A stretch of 34,153 bases of DNA from Methylophaga sp. OBS4. GTDB lineage: Bacteria > Pseudomonadota > Gammaproteobacteria > Nitrosococcales > Methylophagaceae. The stretch is from NCBI RefSeq assembly GCF_026319305.1, contig NZ_JAPDMV010000029.1, forward strand, positions 1 through 34,153, read 5' to 3'. The notes below the pieces were generated by a model. That model worked only from the letters and a program-made list of their open reading frames with translations, did not search any database and was not told where the DNA came from. This document shows positions 1-7,110 of this stretch, piece by piece; the first letter of the stretch is position 1, and each line of letters opens with the position of its first letter. The position numbers and the translations under genes were made by a program.

Positions 1-122
1 TAGTTACCGGCAGGCATGACCCATTCGTTTTCGTTTTGTTGCATTGTAGCCAGTTCGTCAGCAGCGACCAGACCTGGTACTGCCAATGACATCATGGCTA
101 ATGACAAAGTTTTCAGCTTCAT
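1..122 (-). CDS. xoxF: PQQ-dependent methanol dehydrogenase, XoxF-type (N-terminal 40 residues only)
   Basis: This partial gene runs off the left edge of the window, so only the signal peptide and the first mature residues are visible. The conceptual protein starts MKLKTLSLAMMSLAVPGLVA, a typical Sec signal peptide, and continues ADELATMQQNENEWVMPAGN. The pattern of an acidic-leucine start followed by Q-x(2-4)-W-V-M-P-x-G-N/D-Y is the mature N-terminus of large-subunit PQQ methanol dehydrogenases. It fits lanthanide-dependent XoxF better than calcium-dependent MxaF. The enzyme would oxidise methanol in the periplasm and pass electrons to a c-type cytochrome. The start is supported by an AGAGGAAAA ribosome site about six bases upstream and a good sigma-70 promoter further up. 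Nearby PQQ-associated and H4MPT-pathway genes fit the call. Assignment to XoxF rather than MxaF or another quinoprotein rests on few residues. Confidence 0.72.
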   Translation of the reverse strand, partial: MKLKTLSLAMMSLAVPGLVAADELATMQQNENEWVMPAGN

Positions 123-198
123 AAAGTTTTCCTCTTTATTGCTTTATAGTTATTTACGACACGATTAAGTCCAAGATTGAACCTCATGCGTAGAGCAA

Positions 199-227
199 AC
201 CATAATCGTGCTGAAATCGATAGTCAA
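199..227 (-). promoter_or_regulatory. sigma-70-type promoter of xoxF
   Basis: On the minus strand there is TTGACT (222-227), a 17-base spacer, and TATGGT (199-204), close to the sigma-70 consensus. Transcription would begin near position 192, giving a leader of about 70 bases before the xoxF start at 122. It is the best promoter match seen in this intergenic region. Confidence 0.6.
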
Positions 228-232
228 GCATC

Positions 233-286
233 TTCCCGAACTTTTTTGTGACTTTTTCCATATTTTTTTCGGGAAAAACTTCCCGA
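233..286. promoter_or_regulatory. three TTCCCGA boxes upstream of the xoxF promoter (candidate operators)
   Basis: TTCCCGAA lies at 233-240, its inverse TTCGGGAA at 268-275, and TTCCCGA again at 280-286. The last two form a 7-base inverted repeat with a 4-base loop. The first box sits immediately upstream of the -35 hexamer and the others about 35 and 47 bases further away, as expected for activator sites. A gltX terminator is less likely, because the gltX-side strand has A rather than T residues after the hairpin. No regulator gene is visible here. Confidence 0.45.
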
Positions 287-333
287 CAAGATAACCTTAT
301 GAAAAATAAATAATATTTCGTCCGCAACCATTT

Positions 334-1737
334 TCAGGCATGATCCTTGATCCATTGAACTGCAGCGGTGATCGCTGATAATGTGCGCTCACGCCCCAGT
401 AAGGCCAAAGTCACATCCAGAGGTGGAGAGACGGTGTTGCCTGTAATTGCAACACGAATTGGCTGAGCCACTTTCCCCATTCCCACCTCGTTTGCTTCAG
501 CACAGGCTTTCACTTCATTATGTACTGGCTCTGCTTGCCAGAATGTCACTGCGGTTAATCGTTCCAGCATTTCTTCTAACAAAGGCAGGCTTTTCTCATT
601 AAGATTTTTTGCGGCTGCTTTTGCGTCGTATTCGCTGACGTCCTGATAGAAAAACTTGCTGTTGGCTGCCATTTCCACCAGGGTTTTGGCACGCTCCTGC
701 TGTAGTTTGACGACTTCGGTTAATTGCGGGCCTGTGGCAGGATCAATACCCAATTGCCCCAGATGCCAGCTCAGATGATGTGCGACATGTTCCGGACTGC
801 TGTGCTTTATATATTGTTGATTAAGCCAAAGCAGTTTTTCAGTATTGAAGCTGGATGCTGCCTTGTTTACATCTTCAATATCAAAAAGCTGAGTCATTTC
901 ATCCAGTGAGAATATTTCCTGATCACCATGTGACCAGCCCAGTCTGACCAGGTAGTTAAGTAATGCCTCAGGCAGAAAACCTTCATCCCGGTAGCTCATC
1001 ACACTCACCGCACCATGACGTTTGGATAGACGGGCACCATCATCACCCAGAATCATCGGCACATGCGCATAAACGGGAGGTTCCACACCGAGGGCTTTGA
1101 AAATATTAATTTGTCTGGGTGAATTGTTAAGATGATCATCACCCCGGATAACATGGGTCAACTGCATATCCATATCATCGACAACGACTGTCAGATTATA
1201 TGTCGGTGTACCATCGGGACGGGCAATAACCAGATCATCTAGCTCGGTGTTGCTGAACTCAACATTACCTCTGATAACATCTTTAACAATCACACTGCCT
1301 TCAGTCGGGTTTTTAAAACGAATAACCGGTTCAATACCTGGTTTGGGTTCGGTGCGATGGCGGCAGCGGCCATCATAGCGAGGTTTTTCCTTGTTAGCCC
1401 GTTGCTGCTCACGCATGTCTTCCAGCTCTTGTTTGGAGCAGTAACAATAATAAGCATCTCCCTGTTGCAACAACTGCTCGATCACTTCTTTATAACGATC
1501 AAAACGCTGCGTCTGATAAAAAGGGCCTTCATCATATTCCAGTCCCAGCCAGGTCATGCCTTCCAGAATGGCGTTCACCGATTCAGCTGAAGAACGTTCC
1601 AGATCCGTGTCTTCGATACGCAGAATAAACTGACCGCCATGCTTACGGGCATAGAGCCATGAGAACAATGCTGTTCTGGCACCGCCTACATGCAGATAAC
1701 CGGTTGGACTGGGGGCGAATCGGGTGCGAATGGTCAT
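334..1737 (-). CDS. gltX: glutamate--tRNA ligase
   Basis: A class I aminoacyl-tRNA synthetase of 467 residues, the usual length for bacterial GluRS, which charges tRNA-Glu with glutamate in the cytoplasm. The N-terminus [19 protein letters not shown] carries the HIGH-type signature (HVGG). The KMSKS-type loop is seen as LSKRHG near residue 240. RIEDTD near residue 40 and the CYCSKQELE region near residue 98 are also typical of the family. It reads away from the metallohydrolase gene at 1816 and its 3' end faces the xoxF promoter region. It is a housekeeping gene and its position next to methanol-oxidation genes need not be functional. The start is clear, since family members begin only a few residues before RFAPSPTG. 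Confidence 0.97.
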   Translation of the reverse strand: MTIRTRFAPSPTGYLHVGGARTALFSWLYARKHGGQFILRIEDTDLERSSAESVNAILEGMTWLGLEYDEGPFYQTQRFDRYKEVIEQLLQQGDAYYCYCSKQELEDMREQQRANKEKPRYDGRCRHRTEPKPGIEPVIRFKNPTEGSVIVKDVIRGNVEFSNTELDDLVIARPDGTPTYNLTVVVDDMDMQLTHVIRGDDHLNNSPRQINIFKALGVEPPVYAHVPMILGDDGARLSKRHGAVSVMSYRDEGFLPEALLNYLVRLGWSHGDQEIFSLDEMTQLFDIEDVNKAASSFNTEKLLWLNQQYIKHSSPEHVAHHLSWHLGQLGIDPATGPQLTEVVKLQQERAKTLVEMAANSKFFYQDVSEYDAKAAAKNLNEKSLPLLEEMLERLTAVTFWQAEPVHNEVKACAEANEVGMGKVAQPIRVAITGNTVSPPLDVTLALLGRERTLSAITAAVQWIKDHA

Positions 1738-1815
1738 GTTAAAACTCTCAACTGGATATGTTCAATAAAGGTGCGTTATTGTACCAGTTGCAAACTATGT
1801 ATATGAGCGAGAGAT

Positions 1816-2751
1816 ATGGAGATAGGGAAATTTTGTCTGGCATTGACACTGGCGCTATTTGTTGCCGCACAAGCTGCCTGCGCCTCTGAACAATATCAAG
1901 TTACTCAGGTAAGCGACGGCGTGTTTTACCATCAAGGCGTACATGAAGATGCCACTCAGCAAAACATCGGCGCCATTGCCAACGTCGGATTTATCATTGG
2001 TGATGACTGTGTCGCCGTTATCGACAGTGGTGGCAGCTTTGAGGAAGGCCGGTTACTTCATCAGGCTTTGCGACGCCAAACCGACAAGCCGGTATGTTTT
2101 GTTATCAACACTCATGTGCATCCTGATCATATCCTGGGTAATGCCGCTTTCACTACCCAAAACCCGACTTTTATCGGACACGAAAAACTGCCTGCGGCTT
2201 TGGCTGCCAGAAAAGACTTTTACGCCCGTGCTTTTTCAGAAACGCTTGGTGATGCTTATATCGGTACTGAATATATCGCCCCTCAGCAAACCGTATCCAC
2301 AGGAACACCGCTAACCATCAACCTGGGCAACCGCGAACTGGAACTGACGGCCTACACCACCGCACATACCGACCATGATCTCACCGTCTTCGACAAAAAA
2401 ACCAAAACATTATGGACGGGTGATTTGTTGTTTATGCAACGGATTCCGGCGATCGATGGCAGTATCAATGGCTGGATCGATAATATTAAGCAACTACAGC
2501 AACTTGATGTGGTTACCGTCGTGCCCGGGCATGGGCCTGCCAGTCAGGACCAATGGCAGCAGGGTTGGCAGGATCAGCTGCATTATCTGACAACCATTCG
2601 CGAACAGATTCGTGCCATCATCAATGAGTTGGGTACGATAGATGAAGCCACTGCCACAGTGGGCCTCAGCGAGCAGGAAAAATGGGAACTTTTTGAGGAA
2701 TATCATCGTCGTAATGTCACAGCATCATTCGTTGAACTCGAATGGGAATAA
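1816..2751 (+). CDS. MBL-fold zinc metallohydrolase, quinoprotein-relay (SoxH-like) type
   Basis: A 311-residue exported metallo-beta-lactamase-fold protein. Residues 1-23 form a signal peptide. The zinc motif THVHPDH is at residues 99-105 (His100, His102, Asp104, His105). Further metal-ligand motifs follow: TAHTDHD near 185, LWTGD near 205 and VPGHGP near 242. The sequence resembles the SoxH-related metallohydrolases annotated as 'quinoprotein relay system zinc metallohydrolase', which occur beside PQQ dehydrogenases and a SoxYZ-like carrier. That carrier is indeed the next gene, 17 bases downstream. The substrate is unknown. A role in releasing or repairing something bound to the carrier is only inferred from the Sox analogy. 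It is divergent from gltX and likely co-transcribed with the downstream gene. Confidence 0.85.
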   Translation: MEIGKFCLALTLALFVAAQAACASEQYQVTQVSDGVFYHQGVHEDATQQNIGAIANVGFIIGDDCVAVIDSGGSFEEGRLLHQALRRQTDKPVCFVINTHVHPDHILGNAAFTTQNPTFIGHEKLPAALAARKDFYARAFSETLGDAYIGTEYIAPQQTVSTGTPLTINLGNRELELTAYTTAHTDHDLTVFDKKTKTLWTGDLLFMQRIPAIDGSINGWIDNIKQLQQLDVVTVVPGHGPASQDQWQQGWQDQLHYLTTIREQIRAIINELGTIDEATATVGLSEQEKWELFEEYHRRNVTASFVELEWE

Positions 2752-2768
2752 CGATAATGGAGAGAGAA

Positions 2769-3569
2769 ATGTTTAATCGCTTTTTTAATTATTTACTGGT
2801 GTGTTTGTCGCTGATGCTGATGGCAGGCCAACCCGCAAACGCAGCCACCCCTAAAGAACCGCTGTGGCCAGCATTGAAAGTGACTTATTTTGGCGATAAG
2901 GAAATTCGTGAAAATGCGGATGACTTGTTGGTACTGGAAGCCCCCAAGCGGGCTGAAGACGCAGCCATCGTCCCCGTTTCAATCAAGTCACTGGTGCCGC
3001 AAACAGCAGACAGCTACATCAAAAATATCCACTTTATTATTGATAACAATCCGATGCCTTACTCTGCCAATTTCCATTTATCACCAGAGTTGGGCACCGT
3101 AGACATTACAACCCGGATGCGTATTGATCAATACACCGACATCAGGGCGATTGCTGAAATGAACGATGGCAGTTTGCATATGGTATCACGCTTTGTAAAA
3201 GCCTCTGGCGGCTGCAGTGCACCTGCCGGTAAGGATGCTGCTGCGGCACTTGCCAGACTGGGTAAAATGCAGATTCGTATGCGTCAACCGACTGTAGGTG
3301 AACCGGTGCAGGCCCAGGTCATTGTCAGCCATCCTAATTACACTGGGCTTCAGTTCGATCAGAAAGCACGTAAATACATCCCTGCCCACTATGTGAAAAA
3401 TATCGATATCAAGTATAACAACCAGACATTACTCACGGTTGAAGCCGGTATTTCCATCAGTGAAGATCCCAGCATCCGTTTTAGTTTTACACCGAACGAC
3501 CATGGCACGTTGAAAGCAGTGGTTGTCGACACGGAAGAAAAACAGTTCAGCATGGAAAAAGAGATCTAA
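2769..3569 (+). CDS. quinoprotein dehydrogenase-associated SoxYZ-like carrier protein
   Basis: A 266-residue exported protein with a signal peptide (MFNRFFNYLLV... to ANA, about residues 1-26). It then has two beta-sandwich-like regions matching fused SoxY- and SoxZ-like domains. The SoxY-like half has the cysteine segment SGGCSAPAG (Cys149 from this start), where thiosulfate-oxidising SoxY has its carrier cysteine at the C-terminal tip. Here it is internal, as expected of the fused PQQ-associated family. The C-terminal half (about 170-266) resembles SoxZ. An upstream in-frame ATG at 2742 overlaps the preceding gene. ATG 2769 is preferred because GGAG sits six bases before it and the signal peptide starts there. 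The carried group is not known; the family occurs in genomes with PQQ alcohol dehydrogenases rather than a full Sox system. Confidence 0.85.
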   Translation: MFNRFFNYLLVCLSLMLMAGQPANAATPKEPLWPALKVTYFGDKEIRENADDLLVLEAPKRAEDAAIVPVSIKSLVPQTADSYIKNIHFIIDNNPMPYSANFHLSPELGTVDITTRMRIDQYTDIRAIAEMNDGSLHMVSRFVKASGGCSAPAGKDAAAALARLGKMQIRMRQPTVGEPVQAQVIVSHPNYTGLQFDQKARKYIPAHYVKNIDIKYNNQTLLTVEAGISISEDPSIRFSFTPNDHGTLKAVVVDTEEKQFSMEKEI

Positions 3570-3590
3570 TCTCCTTAATTCATTGCTCAT

Positions 3591-3620
3591 AAAAAAAGGC
3601 CGCAATCGCGGCCTTTTTTA
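3591..3620. terminator. bidirectional rho-independent terminator
   Basis: A perfect GGCCGC/GCGGCC stem (3598-3603 and 3608-3613) with a 4-base AATC loop, flanked by A7 on the left and T6 on the right. It lies between the convergent SoxYZ-like gene (+) and the small secreted protein gene (-) and can serve both. Confidence 0.92.
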
Positions 3621-3641
3621 TGATGATCTGTTTACCCTGAC

Positions 3642-3992
3642 TTAACGAATACGGCAGCTTTGGTATGCTTCGGTTTGAGTTTTCTCGAATAACTTCAGGC
3701 CACTGCGAATCTGCTTGTCATCACGGAAAGTGGCACCACGATCTGCTGGCAGATTGCGATACATGAAACCGGCACTGATATCCTCAAATTCGGTCTGGCT
3801 AAAAACTTCTGCCAGTTTGTCAACGACACAAGAGCACTTATGAGCTCCCTCATAAACATTCATATGCGGGTTGGCTTCCATGCAATCCATTACGTACTGT
3901 ACTCGGGTGACAGTGGAAAAATCGTTGGACATCGCCATGGTGGGCACAACAGTCAATCCAGCTGCGATTAAAGTGATACCGGCAATTTTCAT
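3642..3992 (-). CDS. small secreted four-cysteine protein of unknown function
   Basis: A 116-residue protein with a signal peptide (about residues 1-20, ending PTMA). The mature part has exactly four cysteines: Cys37, the pair Cys53-Ser-Cys55, and Cys113 close to the C-terminus. These could make two disulfides in the periplasm or bind a cofactor. I recognise the general pattern (YVxxCM...NP...YE...KCSC...FRD...C) from uncharacterised proteins of methylotrophs, but know no assigned function. The start has a strong AGGAGAG ribosome site six bases upstream. It converges on the SoxYZ-like gene and is divergent from mtdA, so it sits between the periplasmic and cytoplasmic C1 modules. A role in methanol oxidation is an inference from position only. 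Confidence 0.8.
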   Translation of the reverse strand: MKIAGITLIAAGLTVVPTMAMSNDFSTVTRVQYVMDCMEANPHMNVYEGAHKCSCVVDKLAEVFSQTEFEDISAGFMYRNLPADRGATFRDDKQIRSGLKLFEKTQTEAYQSCRIR

Positions 3993-4226
3993 TCATTCTC
4001 TCCTAATATTATTATCTGACGGTGTCAGTTGTGACTGGCCAGTTTTTTATAAGTTCCTGATTTTTAATTCAGCATTAAAAAGTGAATCTTACCTGAATCA
4101 AACCCGGTTTGGGTATGCCCGGCACCTGACAATACATGTGTTTGTTTTCACTCCGTCCTAACATAAGGTAAAATCTGGCGTTTATATTAAAGATTCAGCG
4201 CCACACAGCGGGCAGGAGAAACCCAG

Positions 4227-5093
4227 ATGAAAAAACTGTTATTGCACCTTGACACCGATCCTGTTGCAAGCACTTTTGATCAAGCCGTCGCTTATGACGC
4301 AGGTGTCGACAATATCATTGCCCACGGCGGTGCAACACGTGACAACGTCACGCCGCATGTGCACGGTATGATCTTTACTCGCGGTGGCAAAAACCTCAAA
4401 AACAGCGCTATTTTCATCGGTGGTTCGAACGTGGCTGCCAGCGATCTTGTAGGCGAGGCCGTCAAAAAAGCATTTTTCGGGCCGGTTCGCGTTTCGGTGA
4501 TGCTGGATCCAAACGGCTCCAATACCACCGCTGCCGCCGTCGCCCGTAAAGTCATGACTGATTATGACATTACAGGTAAAAATGTGGTGATTCTGGGTGC
4601 CGGACCGGTTGGCCAGCGCACCGCGCTTTATCTGTTAAAAGAAGGCGCCGCCAAAGTCACCATGACTTCCCGCAGTCTGGAACGCAGCAAAGTCACCACT
4701 GAACAAATGAAAGAAGCATATGGTGTTGATGTCATTCCGGGCGAGACCCGCAGCGATGAAGCAGTGAAAACATTGCTGGCTGACGCACATGTTGCCATAG
4801 CAGCGGGGCCAGCTGGCGTATGTGTTGTGCCACAGGCGGCGCTGGATGGTAATACAACACTGGAAGTCGTTGCTGACGTGAATGCGGTACCGCCACTGGG
4901 TGTTGCCGGTATGGAAGTAATGGATAACGGCACAGAGAAACAAGGTATTCGTTTTTACGGTGCTATCGCTATCGGTAACTTCAAGATGAAAGTCCATCGC
5001 GGCGCGGTAGCATCATTATTTGAATCGAATGATTTGTTTCTTGATGAGACCACGATTTACGACATTGCCTGTAAAATCGATAACGCACAGTGA
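4227..5093 (+). CDS. mtdA: NADP-type methylene-tetrahydromethanopterin dehydrogenase (MtdA-like)
   Basis: A 288-residue cytoplasmic dehydrogenase, the same length as Methylobacterium MtdA and similar to it along its length. Seen are the LDTDP start, FTRGGKNLKN and FFGPVRVSVMLDPNGSNTTAAA in the catalytic N-terminal half. The Rossmann nucleotide site GAGPVGQRTA follows near residue 116, then VVADVNAVPPLG near 212. It oxidises methylene-H4MPT (and in the MtdA family also methylene-H4F) to the methenyl form, with NADP as the usual acceptor. The start has an AGGAGA ribosome site. The stop overlaps the GTG start of the next gene (GTGA), indicating translational coupling. It could instead belong to the related MtdC group; distinguishing these needs a tree. 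It is a paralogue of the gene at 6175. The 234-base upstream region shows no convincing promoter to me. Confidence 0.82.
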   Translation: MKKLLLHLDTDPVASTFDQAVAYDAGVDNIIAHGGATRDNVTPHVHGMIFTRGGKNLKNSAIFIGGSNVAASDLVGEAVKKAFFGPVRVSVMLDPNGSNTTAAAVARKVMTDYDITGKNVVILGAGPVGQRTALYLLKEGAAKVTMTSRSLERSKVTTEQMKEAYGVDVIPGETRSDEAVKTLLADAHVAIAAGPAGVCVVPQAALDGNTTLEVVADVNAVPPLGVAGMEVMDNGTEKQGIRFYGAIAIGNFKMKVHRGAVASLFESNDLFLDETTIYDIACKIDNAQ

Positions 5094-6130
5094 AATCAAA
5101 ACAAGCCGATAACCCGCAAATGACCCGTATGGTCAGTGTGCGGGCACCGGCACGACTTCATCTCGGCTTTCTGGATCTGAATGCAACCTTAGGGCGCAAA
5201 TTCGGCAGTATCGGACTGGCTATCGACAGTCACCACTGTCATCTACGGCTTACAGCGGCCCGCGATTTTCATATCCACGGGACAGCGCTCTCTGCCGAAT
5301 CCAGGCAGCGGTTACTGAACACTAGCGAGCGTTTCTATCAAACGCTGGGACAGGCAATTCCAGACCTGCAACGCGGCATAGACATTGAGTTGCTGGAGCA
5401 TATTCCTGAACATGCGGGATTGGGCTCCGGCACCCAATTGGCACTGACTTTGGGCACGGCGCTGGCTCGATTTCATCAAATTGAAACAAGTACCGCACAG
5501 CTTGCGCAGCATCTGGAACGAGGTAAACGGTCCGGTATCGGCATCGCGACCTTTGATCAGGGTGGTTTTGTTGTCGATGGCGGCTTGAAACCCGGCCAGT
5601 CTGTGCCACCGGTGCTGATGCAACAGGCTTTTCCGTCAAACTGGCGTATCGTTTTACTTATGGATCACCATCACCAAGGGGTTCATGGCCAGATTGAAAA
5701 ACAAGCGTTCCAGACTTTGCCGATATTTCCGCTGACAAATGTCCAGGCTATTTGCCACCTTACCTTGATGCAATTATTACCGGCTCTGGTACAACAACAG
5801 CTCGACGAGTTTGGTTCAGCCATCACCCAAATTCAGGCATTAGTAGGTGATCACTTCGCGGCTGTGCAAGGCGGACGTTATACCAGCCGGGCTGTTGCGG
5901 CCTGCCTCGAGCAGGCGCAGAAACTCGGCCATACCGGCATCGCACAAAGCTCTTGGGGCCCGACCGGTTGTGTATTTGTTGATAGTGATGAAGCCGCTGA
6001 TATGCTGATAGGCCAATTGACTGACTATGCGCAAAAACAGCCCTCTGCCACAACACAACCCGACTTCATCAAAGCCGGGGCTGCGCGCACCGGTGCGATC
6101 ATTGAAACCGCAACACAAGAGTGGCTATGA
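5090..6130 (+). CDS. beta-ribofuranosylaminobenzene 5'-phosphate synthase (H4MPT biosynthesis)
   Basis: A 346-residue GHMP-kinase-fold enzyme. Beta-RFAP synthase condenses p-aminobenzoate (or hydroxybenzoate) with PRPP, the first committed step of methanopterin-type cofactor synthesis. Visible features are the family start RAPARLHLGFLDLN, the glycine-rich GHMP loop HAGLGSGTQLALTLG near residue 112, RGKRSGIGIATFDQGGFVVDGG near 145-165, and SSWGPTGCVF near 290. The start taken is GTG, overlapping the mtdA stop. ATG codons at 5120 (residue 11) and 5129 (residue 14) are alternatives, and homologues tend to begin near the latter. Sitting between two methylene-H4MPT dehydrogenases fits bacterial H4MPT clusters, where the gene is known as orf4. 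Confidence 0.9.
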   Translation: MKSKQADNPQMTRMVSVRAPARLHLGFLDLNATLGRKFGSIGLAIDSHHCHLRLTAARDFHIHGTALSAESRQRLLNTSERFYQTLGQAIPDLQRGIDIELLEHIPEHAGLGSGTQLALTLGTALARFHQIETSTAQLAQHLERGKRSGIGIATFDQGGFVVDGGLKPGQSVPPVLMQQAFPSNWRIVLLMDHHHQGVHGQIEKQAFQTLPIFPLTNVQAICHLTLMQLLPALVQQQLDEFGSAITQIQALVGDHFAAVQGGRYTSRAVAACLEQAQKLGHTGIAQSSWGPTGCVFVDSDEAADMLIGQLTDYAQKQPSATTQPDFIKAGAARTGAIIETATQEWL

Positions 6131-6174
6131 TCTCAACATCCATGCTTCCAGATTCTCTCTTTTAAGGAATTAAC

Positions 6175-7080
6175 ATGTCCAAACGCTCAATTATCCACAT
6201 GCTCAATCCTATGCAGCATAACAGTCCGTTTGATATCAATATGGCGCTTGACGCCGGTTATGACGTATTGATGCCCTATCAGCACGTTAAACTGGAAGAA
6301 GTGGCCGGTCTGACTCAGGATGCTATTTTCTCTCGCGGGCCTTCCGGCGTGAAAAAAACCGGTATGTTTATCGGTGGTCGAGATATCGGCCTGGCCATGG
6401 ATATGCTGGATGCCGCCAAAAAAGCCATGGTGCCACCATTTGAAATTTCCGTATTCGCAGATCCCAGTGGCGCCTTCACCACCGCTGCCGCGTTAGTTGC
6501 CTGTGTTGAACGCGAACTGAAAAAGCATTTCAAACAAGGCTTTGAAGGAACCCGCGCCGTCGTATTCGGCGGTACCGGCCCTGTTGGTCTCGCAACAGCC
6601 GTCATTGCGGCTTTGCAAGGTGCTGAAACGGATATTGTCGACCACTTCTCCGTTGATACGGCACTGGCTTTCGCCGAAGAAGCCAAGCGGCGTTATAACG
6701 TCAATCTTCGTGGCACGACGGCTGCATCTGATGCTGACAAAGCACGTCTACTGTCTGATGCCGATGTGGTCTTCTGTGCGGCCAAAGCCGGCATCCAGGT
6801 CCTCAACGCCTCAGTGCTGGCAGATGCCAAACAGCTGAAAGTGGCCGGTGACGTCAATGCGGTATCTCCCCTGGGTATTGAAGGCATCAAACTGATGGAC
6901 GCCGGTGCACCGTTGATTCATGCCAAAAACTGCCCTGATGCGGTGGGGATTGGTGCTTTAGCTGTAGGTGATGTCAAATACAAACTGCAACAGGCCCTGC
7001 TCAGAGAGACACTGGAAAGCGAAAAACCTGTCTATCTGGATTTCCGCAATGCCTTTGAAGGCGCGCGTAAACTGGTCTAA
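6175..7080 (+). CDS. mtdB: methylene-tetrahydromethanopterin dehydrogenase MtdB
   Basis: A 301-residue protein of the MtdB type, which oxidises methylene-H4MPT with NAD or NADP during formaldehyde oxidation to formate or CO2. Recognisable segments are HMLNPMQHNSPFDINMALDAGYD at the start, FSRGPSGVKKTGMFIGGRD near 50-70, FADPSGAFTTAAALVACVE near 95, the nucleotide-binding GGTGPVGLATAV near 131, and VAGDVNAVSPLGIEG near 223. It aligns with the mtdA-like gene in domain order but has clearly diverged, so it is an old paralogue and not a recent duplication. A strong AAGGAA ribosome site lies seven bases before the ATG. It follows the beta-RFAP synthase gene by 44 bases and precedes the ATP-grasp gene by 30, consistent with one operon. 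Confidence 0.93.
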   Translation: MSKRSIIHMLNPMQHNSPFDINMALDAGYDVLMPYQHVKLEEVAGLTQDAIFSRGPSGVKKTGMFIGGRDIGLAMDMLDAAKKAMVPPFEISVFADPSGAFTTAAALVACVERELKKHFKQGFEGTRAVVFGGTGPVGLATAVIAALQGAETDIVDHFSVDTALAFAEEAKRRYNVNLRGTTAASDADKARLLSDADVVFCAAKAGIQVLNASVLADAKQLKVAGDVNAVSPLGIEGIKLMDAGAPLIHAKNCPDAVGIGALAVGDVKYKLQQALLRETLESEKPVYLDFRNAFEGARKLV

Positions 7081-7110
7081 GCAATTCCCAGGTTATTTCG
7101 GTATAACCCC

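Noticed and set aside
269-286. Terminator for gltX
   Set aside because: On the gltX strand the hairpin is followed by A residues, not T residues. The repeat of the same box at 233 fits an operator better.
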